In this document: in pieces, positions 12,497 through 25,086 of the stretch
How positions within the stretch are numbered: position 1 is the first letter of the stretch
Layout of the letters: each line of letters opens with the position of its first letter
Origin: Struthidea cinerea
Lineage: Eukaryota; Chordata; Aves; Passeriformes; Corcoracidae
Assembly: GCA_013397865.1 (NCBI GenBank)
Contig: VZTI01003092.1
Span: 1-64,000, forward strand
Direction of reading: 5' to 3'
Length of the DNA stretch: 64,000 nt
The notes under the pieces: model-generated
What the model saw: only the letters and a program-made list of their open reading frames with translations
What the model was told of the DNA's origin: nothing
The model's database searches: none
Translations under genes and position numbers: made by a program

Positions 12497-12931
12497 TTAC
12501 AAAAGCCTTTGGAAAAACATCTGGAGTTTTGCAGTACGACTTCCCCTCCTTTCTCCCTTTGGGATGCTGAAATCTGTCAGGTACTTTAGATACTGAAGCT
12601 TTAGATATTCCTGCATGCCCTCTCTCACTCCCCCAACAAACTTATGCAAGGAAAAAAGCCCCTGTTTCAAAGTAGACATTTCTGCTTTTGCCATACCGAA
12701 ATCATTCAAGCACTTCCCACACAGCTGCAGAGCCTGTCCCCGTATGTAGACAAACTGTTGAACAGAAGTAAGTGTGTACTTGAATTTGAAGTCCCCAGCC
12801 TGTAGTGCTGGTTGTTCCTTCCTGATATCAAAAATCTTCTCTTGCCAGGTTGCCTTATGTGGAATCAACCCGATAAGACTGTTTTTTTTGGAAAGCATGG
12901 ATAGAAATATGGAGATAATATTTACTTCCAA
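12497..12931 (-). other. 144-codon open frame, probably not a gene
   Basis: One of the two longest uninterrupted ATG-to-stop frames in the window. The predicted product is mildly basic, has no membrane segment or signal peptide, and resembles no family I recognise. There is no upstream promoter or CpG island. The stop near 12497 is not followed by an obvious poly(A) signal, and I see no poly(A) tract or target-site duplication marking a retrogene. In AT-rich DNA this length is compatible with chance. It could also be a decayed exon or retrocopy of a gene I do not recognise. Confidence 0.15.
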
Positions 12932-13436
12932 GGAAAGATGGCCACAAAGGGGAGCTCAATCAACTTGCACATGTTTACATCTTAAACAATTAAGAGCAAT
13001 TCTGAAGGTAAGAACTAAAAGGTTTAATATGCCTGGCTCTTTCTCTCCCAGAAACCATTGGAGACAAGCTTACAACTGTGTCTAAACTAATATCCAAGCA
13101 AAGTGGATGCAAAGACTTGAGAAGAGTCTTGGCCTCCCACCAGCTGGACCATGATGCTGGCACTGCTGGCATCGGAGTGCCAGAACGTTCCCTCAGGAGC
13201 TGGAATAAGCAAGATCCATCCTGTGCTCTTCTCCAGAAGTCCATTCCCAACTGAGCGGCTTATTTCACTAGGAAGTAAGAAAGATCCCAAAGTACCGTGT
13301 TGCTTAAAATCTTCATGGAGAGGCAAAAATTTTCTGTCATTTGTTATGGGTCAACTGAACAGCAGCAGTATCTGTATCTTTGGGATATGCTTTTAATGTG
13401 TAGATGACAGCCTTTTCTTATGCAGGACTGCAGGGT

Positions 13437-13480
13437 CTAATACCCTAATATCCTAATAATATCCTAATATCCCAGATATC
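13437..13480. repeat. imperfect ATCCTAAT short tandem repeat
   Basis: Repeated CCTAATAT and ATCCTAAT units with interruptions; a degenerate AT-rich microsatellite. Confidence 0.75.
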
Positions 13481-16400
13481 CTGTCCTGAGGATGGTATGT
13501 ATAACTGAGTAGCTAAAATTATTGCAAGTTGTTCACCAAGAAACCTAAGCAGATAATAGCATAATATTTGTAAATAGTCAGGTTTCTTCACCAAAGTGGA
13601 GGTAGACTTGAATTAATTTTTATTTCATGTACTACTTCGTTTATACAGTTTGTACCTTTTTTCCTCTTTATTTCCCCATAGGGCACACACATAAAACATT
13701 TACATTAAACAAACAAACAAAAAAAATCAGTGGTTTCTTTATTAACATCAAACTCATTTCCACAAAACCTTCTTAAAACTGCCCAGAACACTGCTTCACA
13801 ATTCATGCACATCTCAACCATAATTTAAGCAGGGTGAAAAATAGTGAAACAGCAAAATTTTTAAAGTACATTGCAAACATATAGGTACTGGTAGTAATTC
13901 AAGCTTTCCTGCTAATAATATAGTTCCAAAACTATTGCCTCTGTGGGAGCAATTACTATTCAAATAACACTGTGCAGTGCTATTCATTTTGAATCGCAGT
14001 TGTACCAGGAATTATTTCAAACTCAATTCTGTTTGTGCTGCAAACCTGGCACTTTTTGTTAGGTATGTGAATAAAAACACCTGTACATATATTCAAGAAA
14101 TGGAGCGCTTTTCAAAGGAATGGTGTGTCAGCCTCACCAGCTGAGAGTCAGCTCTCAGACCAACATAGGCTGGAGCCAGAGAACATAGAATGCTCTCAAA
14201 GGAATAATTTAATGACCTTTCTGTCCAGACAGTGTTGAGCTGAAATTCTAGCAAGAGGACTGTGCCAAAATAGTGCCTTAAGTTAGTGACGAAAAGCATC
14301 TCATATTTTCCAAAATGAGGGAAAGGAAGGACTAAACACTTTCAATCAGCATGCCTTTTGAATACAAACATTTAAAAAAAATCCTATAAAACAATAATTT
14401 ATTTTCTCTGCTAGTTTTTGCAAATTTATGAAAATCATGAATTTCCAAAGAAGATGCTGTGAGCTGATGTCCCAATTCTCCTGCAGTCAATACAAATTCT
14501 GGTAATCCCCAAGTCATTGCTGGCACATACAGACAACTGTAGCATGGCAGTTCCAGTTGGCCTTCAAGGCACTAAAGCATTACAGTGGAAGCAGGAGAGG
14601 AAGAAGTGAGCCAAGGATGGAGAAAAGTGGTTCATATTAGAACTAATGCTGTGTTACCTGAGAACTGTCTTGATGTCAGATGTGAAGAAATGTACCTTCC
14701 CAGAATGGCTATAAAGCTTCAGAAAGTACACAAGCAGTGGTTTGGATTGCAGAAAGCTTCCTTTTTATTATTTTTTTAAGCAATACACCCTTGATTCCCT
14801 GTAAGTTTGCTGTACTGTAATAAACTTGCTTGAATATTTTTCAGAAATAAAATACTTGCTAAAATGGACTTTTGGTAGATAGCACATGTTCCTGCTTAGA
14901 ATGAAAAAAGCAAACAGGTTTGGATAAACATTGCCTCTTCCACAATGACAGCCATGCTGCATCCTCAGCAACTGTTAGTATCCAGCAATCTTTTTCCAAG
15001 TGTTAAGAATGACAAAACATGGCTGTAATGTTATTTTACATCACAGTTCAAGAGTCTTAGGAAGGCCTGCTTTTATTTTGGTACAAAATCCCATTGGAGA
15101 AATTCACATCATGTGAATAAAATACCCAACTCTTCACTTAGTGAATTTTATGGCTGTAGGAATAAGACACAACTTTAACCAGAGTCAGGGTGAACACTGC
15201 CTCATGCTGGCACTCAGTATATCCTCAGGCAACACTGTGTGAAATCAGAACTTATGAATCCAAGTCTAGTTGCATTTTTATTGTCCAGGGGCTAATTTAG
15301 GTTTTCTTCTTATTATTTTCTTTTTGGCTAGCAGTCCACAGTAACTGCAGGAAGCAATTCAAAGCAACAGCAGGATGGTCATCTTCAGGTGCATTTTAGT
15401 GGTTCACACTGAAATTCTGCTGTCAATATATTTTTACCTGCAGACTTTTATGTTAAGAAAGTTTTTCTTTGCAGAGATATAGAAGTAATGTTCACTAATA
15501 AGAAGTGACCCAGCTATTATTGAAACAGCTCTTTTTGAGAAGTGGGACTTGGAGTGAGACACCAGAGAACCAGGCTGTGACCCAGAGGCCCAAGAAACCC
15601 TAGACGCAGGCACAGTTCCTTCTGTGGCCTGTCCCTTTCACCTGAGGCACAGACCCAAGGGGCAGAGGCTGGAACATCCGAATGCAAGAAATTAAAGAGA
15701 TCAGCATTAAAAAAAAACAGATGAGAAGTGGCATATGTTTTTTCCCACGTAGCAAAAAAGTCAAACGTTGCCAAACTGAAATCTGCTGTGTCACTCCCAA
15801 CTCCTTTCCCTCCTCCAGTCTTCTTCCTGGTGGGGTGGGGTGAGGAGCAGAAAATACCTTGACCCTCTGTGAGCACTGCTCTGCAACAGTGAAATCATCC
15901 CTGAATTATCAACACTGTTTTCAGCACATATCCAAACCCTGTATTAGCTACTACAAAGAAAACTAACTCTATCCCAATCAACACTAGCATCCTGGCAGGT
16001 TTTCCCAGTGTCTTCAGGTCTCCTGGCTCCCAGCCTTATTCCTCTTTTTTGCCATGTTATAATCGACCTTGCTACTCCATATGCAGAAACAGTGGCAAGG
16101 AAAAATGATTTTTAATCCCCTTTACAGCCTTTTCTGTTGGAAACTGGGCTACATCTGCCCTTATGGGTAACAACTTTGCATGCTTTTGTATGTCCTCCAA
16201 ATAGTCCTGTCATACATAAAGTTGTGACATTTGTCAGTCTGTGTCACCAGGTGAACTTTGAGTAGCTTTGGCAGCTACAGCAAGAATGAGAACTGGATGA
16301 ATATTTTGAAGGGAAAAAGAAGACAAATGAAAGGGCTTCTTCGGAAAGACTGCCTGTTCCTTTTGGGGGATCTCAACTGCCATATCCACAATTCTGTTGT

Positions 16401-16919
16401 TGAGCAGATAAAGATGATAGAGAGGTCACTAGGATTTTTACTTTCAACCTGCCCTTCAAAAGAGAGGACCAGAAAAGTTTTCTCCTATTGTATTGGAATA
16501 GCTTGGGATATCAGTCTTTCCAAGCACTTCTTATCAACCCAGCTTATAATGCATCACCTCATTATCGTTCATTAGGGCCAGTGAGTAAAAAAATTGAATA
16601 AATGCATTCCCTCAGCAAGTCTAAGAGCCTGTGAAGCCAGAGGTCCTACCGATACCTCAGTGCTTGAAGATAAATGCTTTGGTTTAAAATGTCTGATTAT
16701 TGAGGTAAGTGACTTCTCTCTGAAAGCAGTGCTAGGAATAGCCATGCAAAAGATTAGGAGTGCTGTACTGCCATCGTTGAAGTGGAGAACAAAAGTGTCA
16801 CAGGTGACTTTTGCACCTCTGGCTCAGTGGAGGGTGGATAGATCTGTAGGAGACAATTGAACCATTGTAAGAAAAACAGGCAGTAAAACAGTCTCTGAGT
16901 TCACTTGCCACTTGTTAAG

Positions 16920-17105
16920 CCAAGACTCACAGAAAGGGACATCAGGAAACCATTTTGTCCATTCCTTTGATTCAGTGAAGATTGGATTTGTTATGTCACT
17001 CTAGATATAATTTCCATCCTCTGTTTTTAAAGACTTTCAATGGTGGGAACACCACTAACTCCATGAAAACTTGTTTTTACACATAGTATTCCCCATTAGA
17101 ATGAA
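16920..17105 (-). mobile_element. CR1 LINE 3' tail, ancient
   Basis: A diverged reverse-complement CR1 tail. It runs from 'actcacagaaagggacatc' through 'tcactctagatataatttcc', 'atcctctgtttttaaagac' and 'tggtgggaacaccactaact' to 'acacatagtattcccc'. These match, block by block, an old CR1 subfamily. No coding part is retained. Confidence 0.75.
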
Positions 17106-20100
17106 TTTGCAAATGCCTAATCTGAGGGTTTTGTTTTTTTTTTTTCAATTTAAAACTCTACTTACTTGTTAGGTATAAGAATTTATGTGAAGAGACTTTT
17201 ATTCTTAACAAGAGCTTGTAATCATCTCATCTTTGCTCTGCCCTCTGGATCACTTAATCCTCATTTTCCCTTTCTGTGATTTCCTTGTGCTCCCACAGTA
17301 TTTTCAGCTTCTTACTGAACCTAGTGTTTTATCTCCAATAGCAGCTAGTGTTGCCTCACATTTCCTCAGACATCTTCCTCTAAGATCTCTACATCTTATT
17401 GAAAGTAGCTGTGACTAATGCCTTATCTTCTCACCTGATCCTCTCTGACCCCTCATTCCTGGAAGTCTTTTAACTCACTAAGCTGCTCACTTACTTGCAG
17501 AAACTCTTCCTCTGGAGATGAGAAAGGTTTTCTGCGTCCAAACTTGGAGAATAGGCTTTGGTGGGACTAGACTTCACATGTGTGCTTTGTACTGATAATT
17601 AATTTAGTGAAGATGGTAAGGAAGAAAGCATAATACCATCTAATTGTGACTGTATGCTCCAAATAATCAATTAATATTCAGATACAGAATCAGCCATAGG
17701 AGGTTTGAAGACAGATTTTTTTCCCCTCATATTTTGGTATAGCCAAGGTCTTGTATATAAACAGAAACAACTTGTTCAGCTATTGCATGTGAATTAAAGT
17801 AAACTGACCTGAGAAAACAGCATCTGTTCCTTGTCACACATCTTAGGCAGCTCTTGGAAAAGAACATGACATAGACCCCTTATGCTCTTGTGGTACCAGA
17901 CACAGCAAACTCTGTGCAGTGGTGTTCCCTGAGGCAGTCTTTGACAACTCTCTGCTGCTTCTATATCACTTAAGTCAGTTTGCAGGTGTAATCAGGCCTC
18001 AAACCTGGATGCCAGTCATTGCCAAGCAGAAAAAGTGGTTAAATTTGGAAGTTAAATCCCTCACAATGAATAATTCACCCTAGACTAGTCTTCTAACCTC
18101 TCTCCAGCAGTGGTTATTCATGCATACACTGTGTGTATTATTTACACCTCTCACTAGGGCTGTATGAGAATCAAATCATGTTTACAAGTTATGCTGTAGC
18201 ATATTTCAGTGAGTGAGTGGCACTTGGTGCGGGCTCAGGAATTGACAATCAATTTCATTTAACTTGGGGTTACAAAACACACTTCACCAGTCCATATATA
18301 AAATGCTGAGAAGGTGATTTCTGTAATTGCTGTTATTACTATGCTACTACACTAACACTTTATATGTGAAACTGAGATCTGGACCCCATAAGCCTAAATA
18401 TTCTCTGTGAAAGGTGAGTCTCACAAATTACTTACATTGAAAAGACACATGAAAATAGGGGATGCTATAGAATGGATTTCTGTGACCTGACCAGGATTAC
18501 AGTGGCATACGATAAATACAGCTCTCCCTGCTCCCTTCTATTTTTGCAGTCTGGGAAATTATGGCATTTATGTCATGCTTTGCAGGGACACTGTCCTGCA
18601 TTCCTGCTGCCTGCTGTGGAAGCCTTACTTGAGCCTTGCAACACTCAGGTAACATGCATTTGGCCATACAGGGTGCTTTGGAGAACCTGAAGAATGAAGG
18701 TGGGCTCCTTCCATACCAAGGGATAAAGTGATGGACCTCACTGAGTAGAGGCCAGATTCAGTTCCCTAATGTCAGCATCTGGTATAATTTTGCTGCTGTG
18801 GGGAATCCTTCCTTATCTACTGCTGCTAATCCAGAAGGGAAGAGGTCATGGCTCATCTCTGCCAATCCTGTGTACATGTCTCAGGTAACCTAGGGCAACG
18901 AAAAGGATGCTGGACATCCCCTAATGGCAACTGAGTCAAACCCTTATTAACCACTGACAGCAATGAGTATATGGACACCTTGTCCACATGCAAATATTTA
19001 TGTAAATCCAAATCCTATAGTCCAGCTGAGGTCCAGGCCCCTCTCCAGTGGCTAGATGGGAAAGTTTGTGTCATTCTGATATGCTAGACACCTATAATTT
19101 GGTTGGACATTGAACACAAGTTAGTTTTCTATGGTGGGGAGTACACAGCTTGTTTTGTCTCAGAAGTGGTTCTTTTCCAAGCCATCACTTTAAATAATGG
19201 GTGGGAGGAAGGAAATAGAAGTGCATCTAAATATTAAATATATCTTTAATAGCTGACTTTCACAAGTCCTTTATCCCAGATTGTTTCCTCCATTAGCACC
19301 TGCAAGAGTTGATTAAATGAGACAGACGTGCCAGATTCATCAACACTGACAATTTTTTTCAGATTGTATGTACCTACCAAAAAGAGATTGTTGCCATTTG
19401 TTATTAAAACGTTCCTAACTGCATCTCCTAGGAGCAAAAATAACTTTGCTTTTTATGCCCAATAGTTTTTCTTGCCCTTGATAGCATGATCGACAAATTA
19501 ACAGTGATCTCATAATTTATTCCTGCAATGTTCATTTTATTTATAATCCAAAAGCAATTAAATTCTCTTTTATGCCACATTGTCCTGGTGACAGATGTGT
19601 GGTTACCACTCAGACATTTGACGGCTGACATAAATCATCCTGTGATCAAAGTGTCTGTTGACTTGAGAGTCTGAATTTGCAGCAGATGCCTCCACATAGA
19701 CAGTGACAAGAAAATTCTTCATGGGAGTCTCATTTCAGTTAACCACCTTGCTTCACTCTGGCTTTGCAATCTGACAGCCCAGTTATTTTATGACAGCCAG
19801 GAGTCTTCAAATGTGTATTTACAAAGCTACCAAATGTGTCACTTTGTCACTTATACCAAATAATACCTTTGATAGAAAAGAAATACATTAAAATTTATAG
19901 GGGCACAGTGCTGAAGGAGAAGGAATAGACAGTGAGTTTAACAATTTGACAAATTTATCCCCAAATGCTGGAAGACCTGCAGGATTTTTTTTTTTTTACA
20001 GTGTTGCTTGGAGAAATATCCACATGTAATAACTTCCTTTTCTCCCTGTCCCCTCACCACAGTAGCTATAAATTAGAGTGCAAGGGGAGACAGGAGTCTT

Positions 20101-20320
20101 TGACTGCAATTAAAACAGAGTGAAGTCCTGAGCCTGCATTATACAACTTGATTTTCTATTCTGTTAAACCACGAGAAAGCCTCTGGCGCAGTTTTAGCCA
20201 TCCCAACTAGTTCAGGCGATTCAGGAGTTAGTGCAGCCAAAAGAACATCCCCTGAAGTTGTTTTTGCAATGGCTAGCCCCTTTTGAAGGGAAGGGGATTT
20301 TTAGTATTGCATTTATCACC
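17106..20320. other. mostly unique DNA
   Basis: No mobile element recognised in 3.2 kb. A T-rich run lies near 17.13-17.15 kb and another near 19.99 kb. One splice-bounded open segment at 18550-18648 is listed separately. Confidence 0.5.
18550..18648 (+). other. speculative 99-nt exon-like segment
   Basis: A pyrimidine-rich acceptor (TGCTCCCTTCTATTTTTGCAG, last base 18549) precedes 99 nt that are open in phase 0 (33 codons). The segment ends CAG followed by a GTAACA donor. It is GC-richer than its surroundings. The 33 residues match nothing I know. Splice-like pairs of this quality do occur by chance in several kilobases of DNA, so this is only a pointer. A non-coding or alternative exon is possible too. 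Confidence 0.15.
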
Positions 20321-20326
20321 AGATAC

Positions 20327-20703
20327 TGTCAGCCAGTCTCACTGTTGGCCAGAGAATGAGCTCAGGCACAGCTCAGTTTATTACTATAAAAATAATATAG
20401 GGCTATATAAAATAATAGTCTAGATGAGATAGGGTTGGCAGAGCAGCTTGTGTCAATTGTCCAAGTCAATTCGATATTTACTGCATTGTGAGACAATGAC
20501 CACTTGCCAGGGACCATTCTTAGTCAACAACATGGACAAGTCCATGATTCCTCCAGTCTGCAGAGTCCTTCAGTACTATCTCAGCAACTCATATGCCCTC
20601 AAATAACCCTATGTGCCTTCATGATAAGTCTCAGGACATGTCTACCATCCATACCTTTTTACTCTCTACTGAGGCTGGCTGTGAAACAGGCCCATTTTGT
20701 CTT
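20327..20703 (-). mobile_element. weak candidate solo LTR
   Basis: On the - strand a TATA-like TTATATA (complement of 20404-20410) is followed about 25 bp later by AATAAA (20377-20382). A 50-bp tail then ends GGCTGACA at 20327, the layout of a short-R avian LTR. The hexamer AGATAC flanks it at 20321-20326 and 20704-20709. The upstream edge does not begin with TG, and U3 resembles nothing I recall, so the whole call could be coincidence. Confidence 0.28.
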
Positions 20704-20709
20704 AGATAC

Positions 20710-22825
20710 TTTGGACAGAGGAAGAGCAAAATAATAATCATGCCATAGAGACACTGCAGGGAGTCAGAAGAGATTCAGGGAAAAGTGCAGTGAAATGTAG
20801 ATGGATGTTGATTGATGCCGTTTGGCTTCAGAGTCAAACAGGGAGCTGAGTCCCTTTTTTGTTCAGTAGTAGGTGCAAAGCTACAGAGAGAAGATCCCTG
20901 CTGCAGTGAACCTAAAACCCCACACAGGCCGAGTTGACAGTGGAATAGCAGGCAGGGAAAAAACAGAACTGACATGAAAATTTCCTAGTAGTGGTGACAC
21001 AAGATGATTAAGACAGAGATAGGAATTCTCCAAACCTCTTTTTCTAATAAATACATAACAGCTAATTGGTTATTTGATTTCTGATCAACTCGTATGGGAT
21101 GCACCTTGTGGATTGTAGCTGGAGAGATGCTGTGTGTGAGTAAAAGGCAACACCGCTCATAGCAGGAGTCTGAAATTCAACTTAGTCTCAACGGAGGCTT
21201 GATGTTTGGAGGATCTGACTAGTTTCTGTTCTGGGAAATGTATTTTCTAGTTGTGCTTTAGTTAATGTGCTCCCTTCAGGCCATGAAGGAAATTGCTTCA
21301 GCTTTCTCTGCAGTATGGTGTCTGTAGATGTCTCACATTGAGGCAGGGAATTAAGTGCTGTATGCTCCTTTCTTCTCTCCTAGGTAAGTGAATAATGTGT
21401 GTTTCTTTGGTTCCCTGCCCTCTTTACTTACAAAGTACCATTAATGGAGGGGATGACAATTTTTTGTTAGTTTGACTTTGTAGTGAAAAAACAGCGTGGA
21501 CTGAAGGGGAGTGATTAAAGGCCTTCCATAAATGCAGTACTGTTGCCTGCATGGGACATGTGCTTGTTCCAGGACCTAGCCTCCCAAGCTGGCCTAGTTC
21601 TTGTAATATTCATAGTCTTTCAGTTAGCTCCACAGAAAGAAAAAAATCTGGGCATGCTACTGTGCCCATGAGGAAGTCAATGACATCAGAGTTTTATTTT
21701 GTGCTATTTCTGGAAGGGCATTAGATTGCAATTGGGCTTCTGAATTCTCAGATGGATCAAGATCAAGAACTTATTAAAACTGAGGAATGTTAATATGATC
21801 TGTTCTGTAGTACTTATATATGTATAAAGCATGTCACCATTCATTGCAAGATTTATCCTTTCAATTTCTAGTTCCGTCGTGACTATGTCATGCTGTAGAA
21901 TAGGAACATCACTCCTCTTATTCCTTTTTATGGATAATTAATTCATAATGGTAAAGAAGGATTTACACAAAATGGAAAAATCTAGTTGTAAAGAAAGAAT
22001 CATTCTGTCCAGTGGACTGGGTTTAAATAGTTTTTTCTTGTACCTGTGGGAATAGAGCATAGAAAAAAGTAAACCTTTTAACCAGAGATTTTCAGCATAG
22101 CCAGTAAAGAGTGCATCCACTCTCAAGGGCTTTTTGTTTATCAGTTGAGATTCTGTCTGCATTCTTTATAAAAAACAAACCACCAGAAAAAGAACATTTT
22201 TTCCTTTTTAAAAACTGTTTTAACAAGTAGCAGAGGAAGCGGTAAAGAAAGTACTATGCATGTAAAATGATTTCACATCACTGAAATGGAATAATTTCTG
22301 GGGCTAGAGGCAGGATGAAATGTTTAGACACTATGCAGCATTGTTCTAGTATATGTATGTCACCGAAATGCTGGCTCCATTAACACTTCCCACTTACTAT
22401 AACCTTGATGAAAGTGTGTTAAAATCATGAAAATGGTTTCCTTTTAAAATGAGAAGAAGCAGCATTGAAATCAGCATTTTTTTTTCATTAATTATAGTAA
22501 TATTATTTAGTACTTGAAAAGTGGAGTAGAAATCTTTGAAGGCTGGACTCTATTTCGTTAGGTAGCTGCTTTTATGTTCCTACCAGTCTGTAGATGTTTT
22601 TAAGTAGTACACAGATACATCCAAATCAAAGCTTGTTAAAACTCTGGCAATGACACACTTCTTTTTCTGAGTAACTTATTTCCTAGGGGGCTTTTGTGAC
22701 CCCCACTTACTTCTGTGAGTGGAACTAATATAACAGTGAACACTTTTTCCAGTTCCACTCTGCAATGATGTGCAACAACGAATGTATAAAGGAAAAAATC
22801 TAAAAAAAATAAGATTAGCTGTTAA
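20710..22825. other. mostly unique DNA
   Basis: No recognisable repeat. It contains the acceptor-donor junction at 21381-21389, listed separately. Open frames are short. Confidence 0.5.
21363..21389 (+). other. candidate recursive splice site (AG abutting GTAAGT)
   Basis: A long pyrimidine tract (TGCTCCTTTCTTCTCTCC) leads into TAG at 21381-21383, immediately followed by the donor consensus GTAAGT at 21384-21389. A 3' splice site directly joined to a perfect 5' splice site is the signature of a recursive, zero-length-exon splice site. These are known from very long introns of vertebrate neuronal genes. Whether this DNA is transcribed is unknown, so the function is inferred only from motif quality. 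Confidence 0.3.
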
Positions 22826-23034
22826 GAAGAAATTATTTATGATGAGTAGGGAGGCACTGGCACAGGCAGCCCAGAGAAGTTACGGATTCCCCATTTCTTG
22901 CAGTGTTCAAGGCCGGGTCAGATGGGGCCCTGAGGCACCTGGTCTAATGGAAGGTGTCCCTGCCCACATCAGGGGGAGCTGGAGCTGGTTGATCTTTAAG
23001 GTCACTTCCAACACAAACCATTCTGTGATTCTAT
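22826..23034 (+). mobile_element. CR1 LINE 3' tail
   Basis: Sense-oriented CR1. It starts in the last ORF2 codons (AAGAAGAAATTATTTATGA), passes GGCACTGGCACAGGCAGCCC and GGAAGGTGTCCCTGCCCACA, and ends with TTCTGTGATTCTATGA at 23034. The 3' end is intact and the element is 5'-truncated. Its orientation is opposite to most other CR1 copies in the window. Confidence 0.95.
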
Positions 23035-24168
23035 GAAAATACAGCTCTACATAATCTAAAGCCATAAGGGAGAGGTGTGGAGATGGACACTTTGTTAAAA
23101 AATGATGCTGGGACATGACTCCATGTTGGGATTGAGGGTGACAGGCACTGGGCACACCACATGCGTAAGTGATTTCCTACTCATGCTTGTCCATGCGCAG
23201 AGTCAATGCAATTTCACTGACATTTAGGCACTCTACCTACTTATTGAGCTACAACAAAGGACGACCAACAGGAGACAGAAACTAGAAATCTCTCCTTAAC
23301 AAACAAGATGTTGAAGATCCTCTATAGCAAAATATATTGGAAGGAACATGCATTTAAGGCTGACATATAGAATGACACCACCTCTATCTTGGGAGTCTGA
23401 TACTTTTACCTTACTGTAATAGCACAAGAACTGGCCCAGTTTTTGTGCTTAAACTTAAGCAATGTTGATGACCAGAAGTCAGTACATGGTGGCCTTTCAC
23501 TTGCTCTCAAAGCAGTCATCTCTGAGCTTCTCTGCTGTGTCTTTTCTTCCCCACTGGCTCTTCTGAGCAATCACTGGCTGTTCCCTTGCCCTTTTAGTTG
23601 TTGTCCAGCCTCAGCTCAATGCCTAGAAAAAATCCTCCTTTGATACCTCAGTTCTTCTCTCCTGTCTATGACTCCCACACAAGACATGGGGGCTCAGCAC
23701 ATCCTTTGATCTACCCAACTGTGTCTTTCAGGAGGAGCTGTAGAGTGCGGGACATGCAGGGCTGCCCTGTGGAAAAGGGTAGGTATATATCTAATAGCAG
23801 CTTGGTGCTCCACAGGAACCATGCTAATTTGCTTTCCTCAATGTCATGGCTTCTTTGGGGAATGTGACCTGATTCAAAATTATGCTGTCTTGCACTTCAG
23901 TGAAGTTGAGGGGTTTGATTTCAGGAGTGACACACTGCTACAGGAATGGACAAGGTGATTTTATACCTTCTTACCTAGAGTTGGACAAAATGCTATACAT
24001 TAGAATTTATTTTTCCATAAATCATGTTATAGTCTATGAAGAAAATTTTGTTTCAAAATAGAGCAGGAACATCTCATGTTTTTGTTCCTGTGCAAGGTTC
24101 AAGGTCTCTTACTGAACCTGGTCTTCTGTCTGTGTAGTGATCATCATGAGACACATCTCATGAGCCAC
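23035..24168. other. unique DNA, no gene seen
   Basis: No repeat recognised. A 7-bp inverted repeat (CATGAGA and TCTCATG) lies near 24.15 kb beside the LTR. Open frames are short. Confidence 0.5.
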
Positions 24169-24504
24169 AGCTACTGTCAAAAACGAGACAACTCTTAAAA
24201 TTTTGGGTTAAAAAGAAAACTGAGGTTTATTAACAAAAGGGGAGTAATAAAAAAATAATTAAAAAAATGTTGGGTCCACAGCGATTAGAGTCGCTTTAAA
24301 CTGACAACAGCAAAAACCCCAACACAAAAAACCCAACAGCGCTGGGTCTTGTTTGGGCTAGCCTCAAGCAAAAACAGGTTGGCAAGCTGGCCTAATAGTC
24401 CCAGCACCGGGCTATGCCTGGGCTACTCCCGAGCAGAGGATTGCACACACGAAGAGCTGCACCACCTACAGGCAAGAAACGAGCTCCTGAGTCTGTGTTC
24501 CTTC

Positions 24505-24571
24505 TTTTATACCCCCCTTGGCTCCTCCCATCACCGCCCACTGTCCCGCCTCTGTGGTAGAGGCTTATTGG
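24505..24571 (-). promoter_or_regulatory. LTR core promoter: CCAAT, GC box, TATA
   Basis: In - strand order, CCAAT (24571-24567) is followed by a GC-rich block with GGGCGG (within 24531-24540) and GTATAAAAG (about 24512-24504). Spacing is right for an RNA polymerase II promoter starting near 24480 and running to lower coordinates. All three boxes are undamaged. That is unusual among the elements here, and LTR-driven transcription is possible. Confidence 0.7.
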
Positions 24572-24904
24572 TAGAGTTCTCTTAGAGTCCAGTTCATTGC
24601 CCTAAGTCTTCGAGGTGATATAGGGTCTTTCGACCAATGGCTCGTTGTTTCTAGGGTCTAGTTGGCAGATGATGTGATCTGGGTTTTCAGGTGGGAAAAT
24701 GTCCTCATTGAAATTCAGGTTGTCATGGAGCTGGGTGACAGGCCAACGGACAGGTTTCCAAATATAGCACCTTAGCTGTGGGTGAGGGTTTTTCTCCTTT
24801 GGAACACAGCTATACCTAAGAAAGAGCTCAAAAGATTTCATGAAATCCCTTGCTCTAAATGATCTTTGAACCTCCAGATTTGGATCTAAACTTATAAATT
24901 CTTT

Positions 24905-25086
24905 TTCTTTTAACTTCTTTAACATCTTACTTAACTTGTGACAACATTGGATAACTCTATTGAAACTGCTCTTAATTTTAACTTATTTAACTTGTGATAA
25001 CTTCTAATTATTAATTACTTCTATAATATAAGTTCTTTTAATTTCACCTTACTTAACTTGTACTAACATTTAATCACTTCTATAGA
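24905..25086. repeat. three degenerate 56-66-bp tandem units in LTR U3
   Basis: The motif AYTTAACTTGT recurs at about 24929, 24985 and 25051, in units that also share 'ttttaacttc'-type and 'aacttctaattatt'-type blocks. Direct repeats in U3 are often enhancers in retroviral LTRs; here that role is only inferred. Confidence 0.6.

Larger units (their letters stand above)
11346..16919. other. unique DNA, no gene seen
   Basis: A 5.6-kb stretch without recognisable mobile elements. It contains one 144-codon open frame (12497-12931, -) and a short ATCCTAAT repeat (13437-13480), both listed separately. GC is slightly higher around 15.5-15.9 kb. No exon can be supported. Confidence 0.5.
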
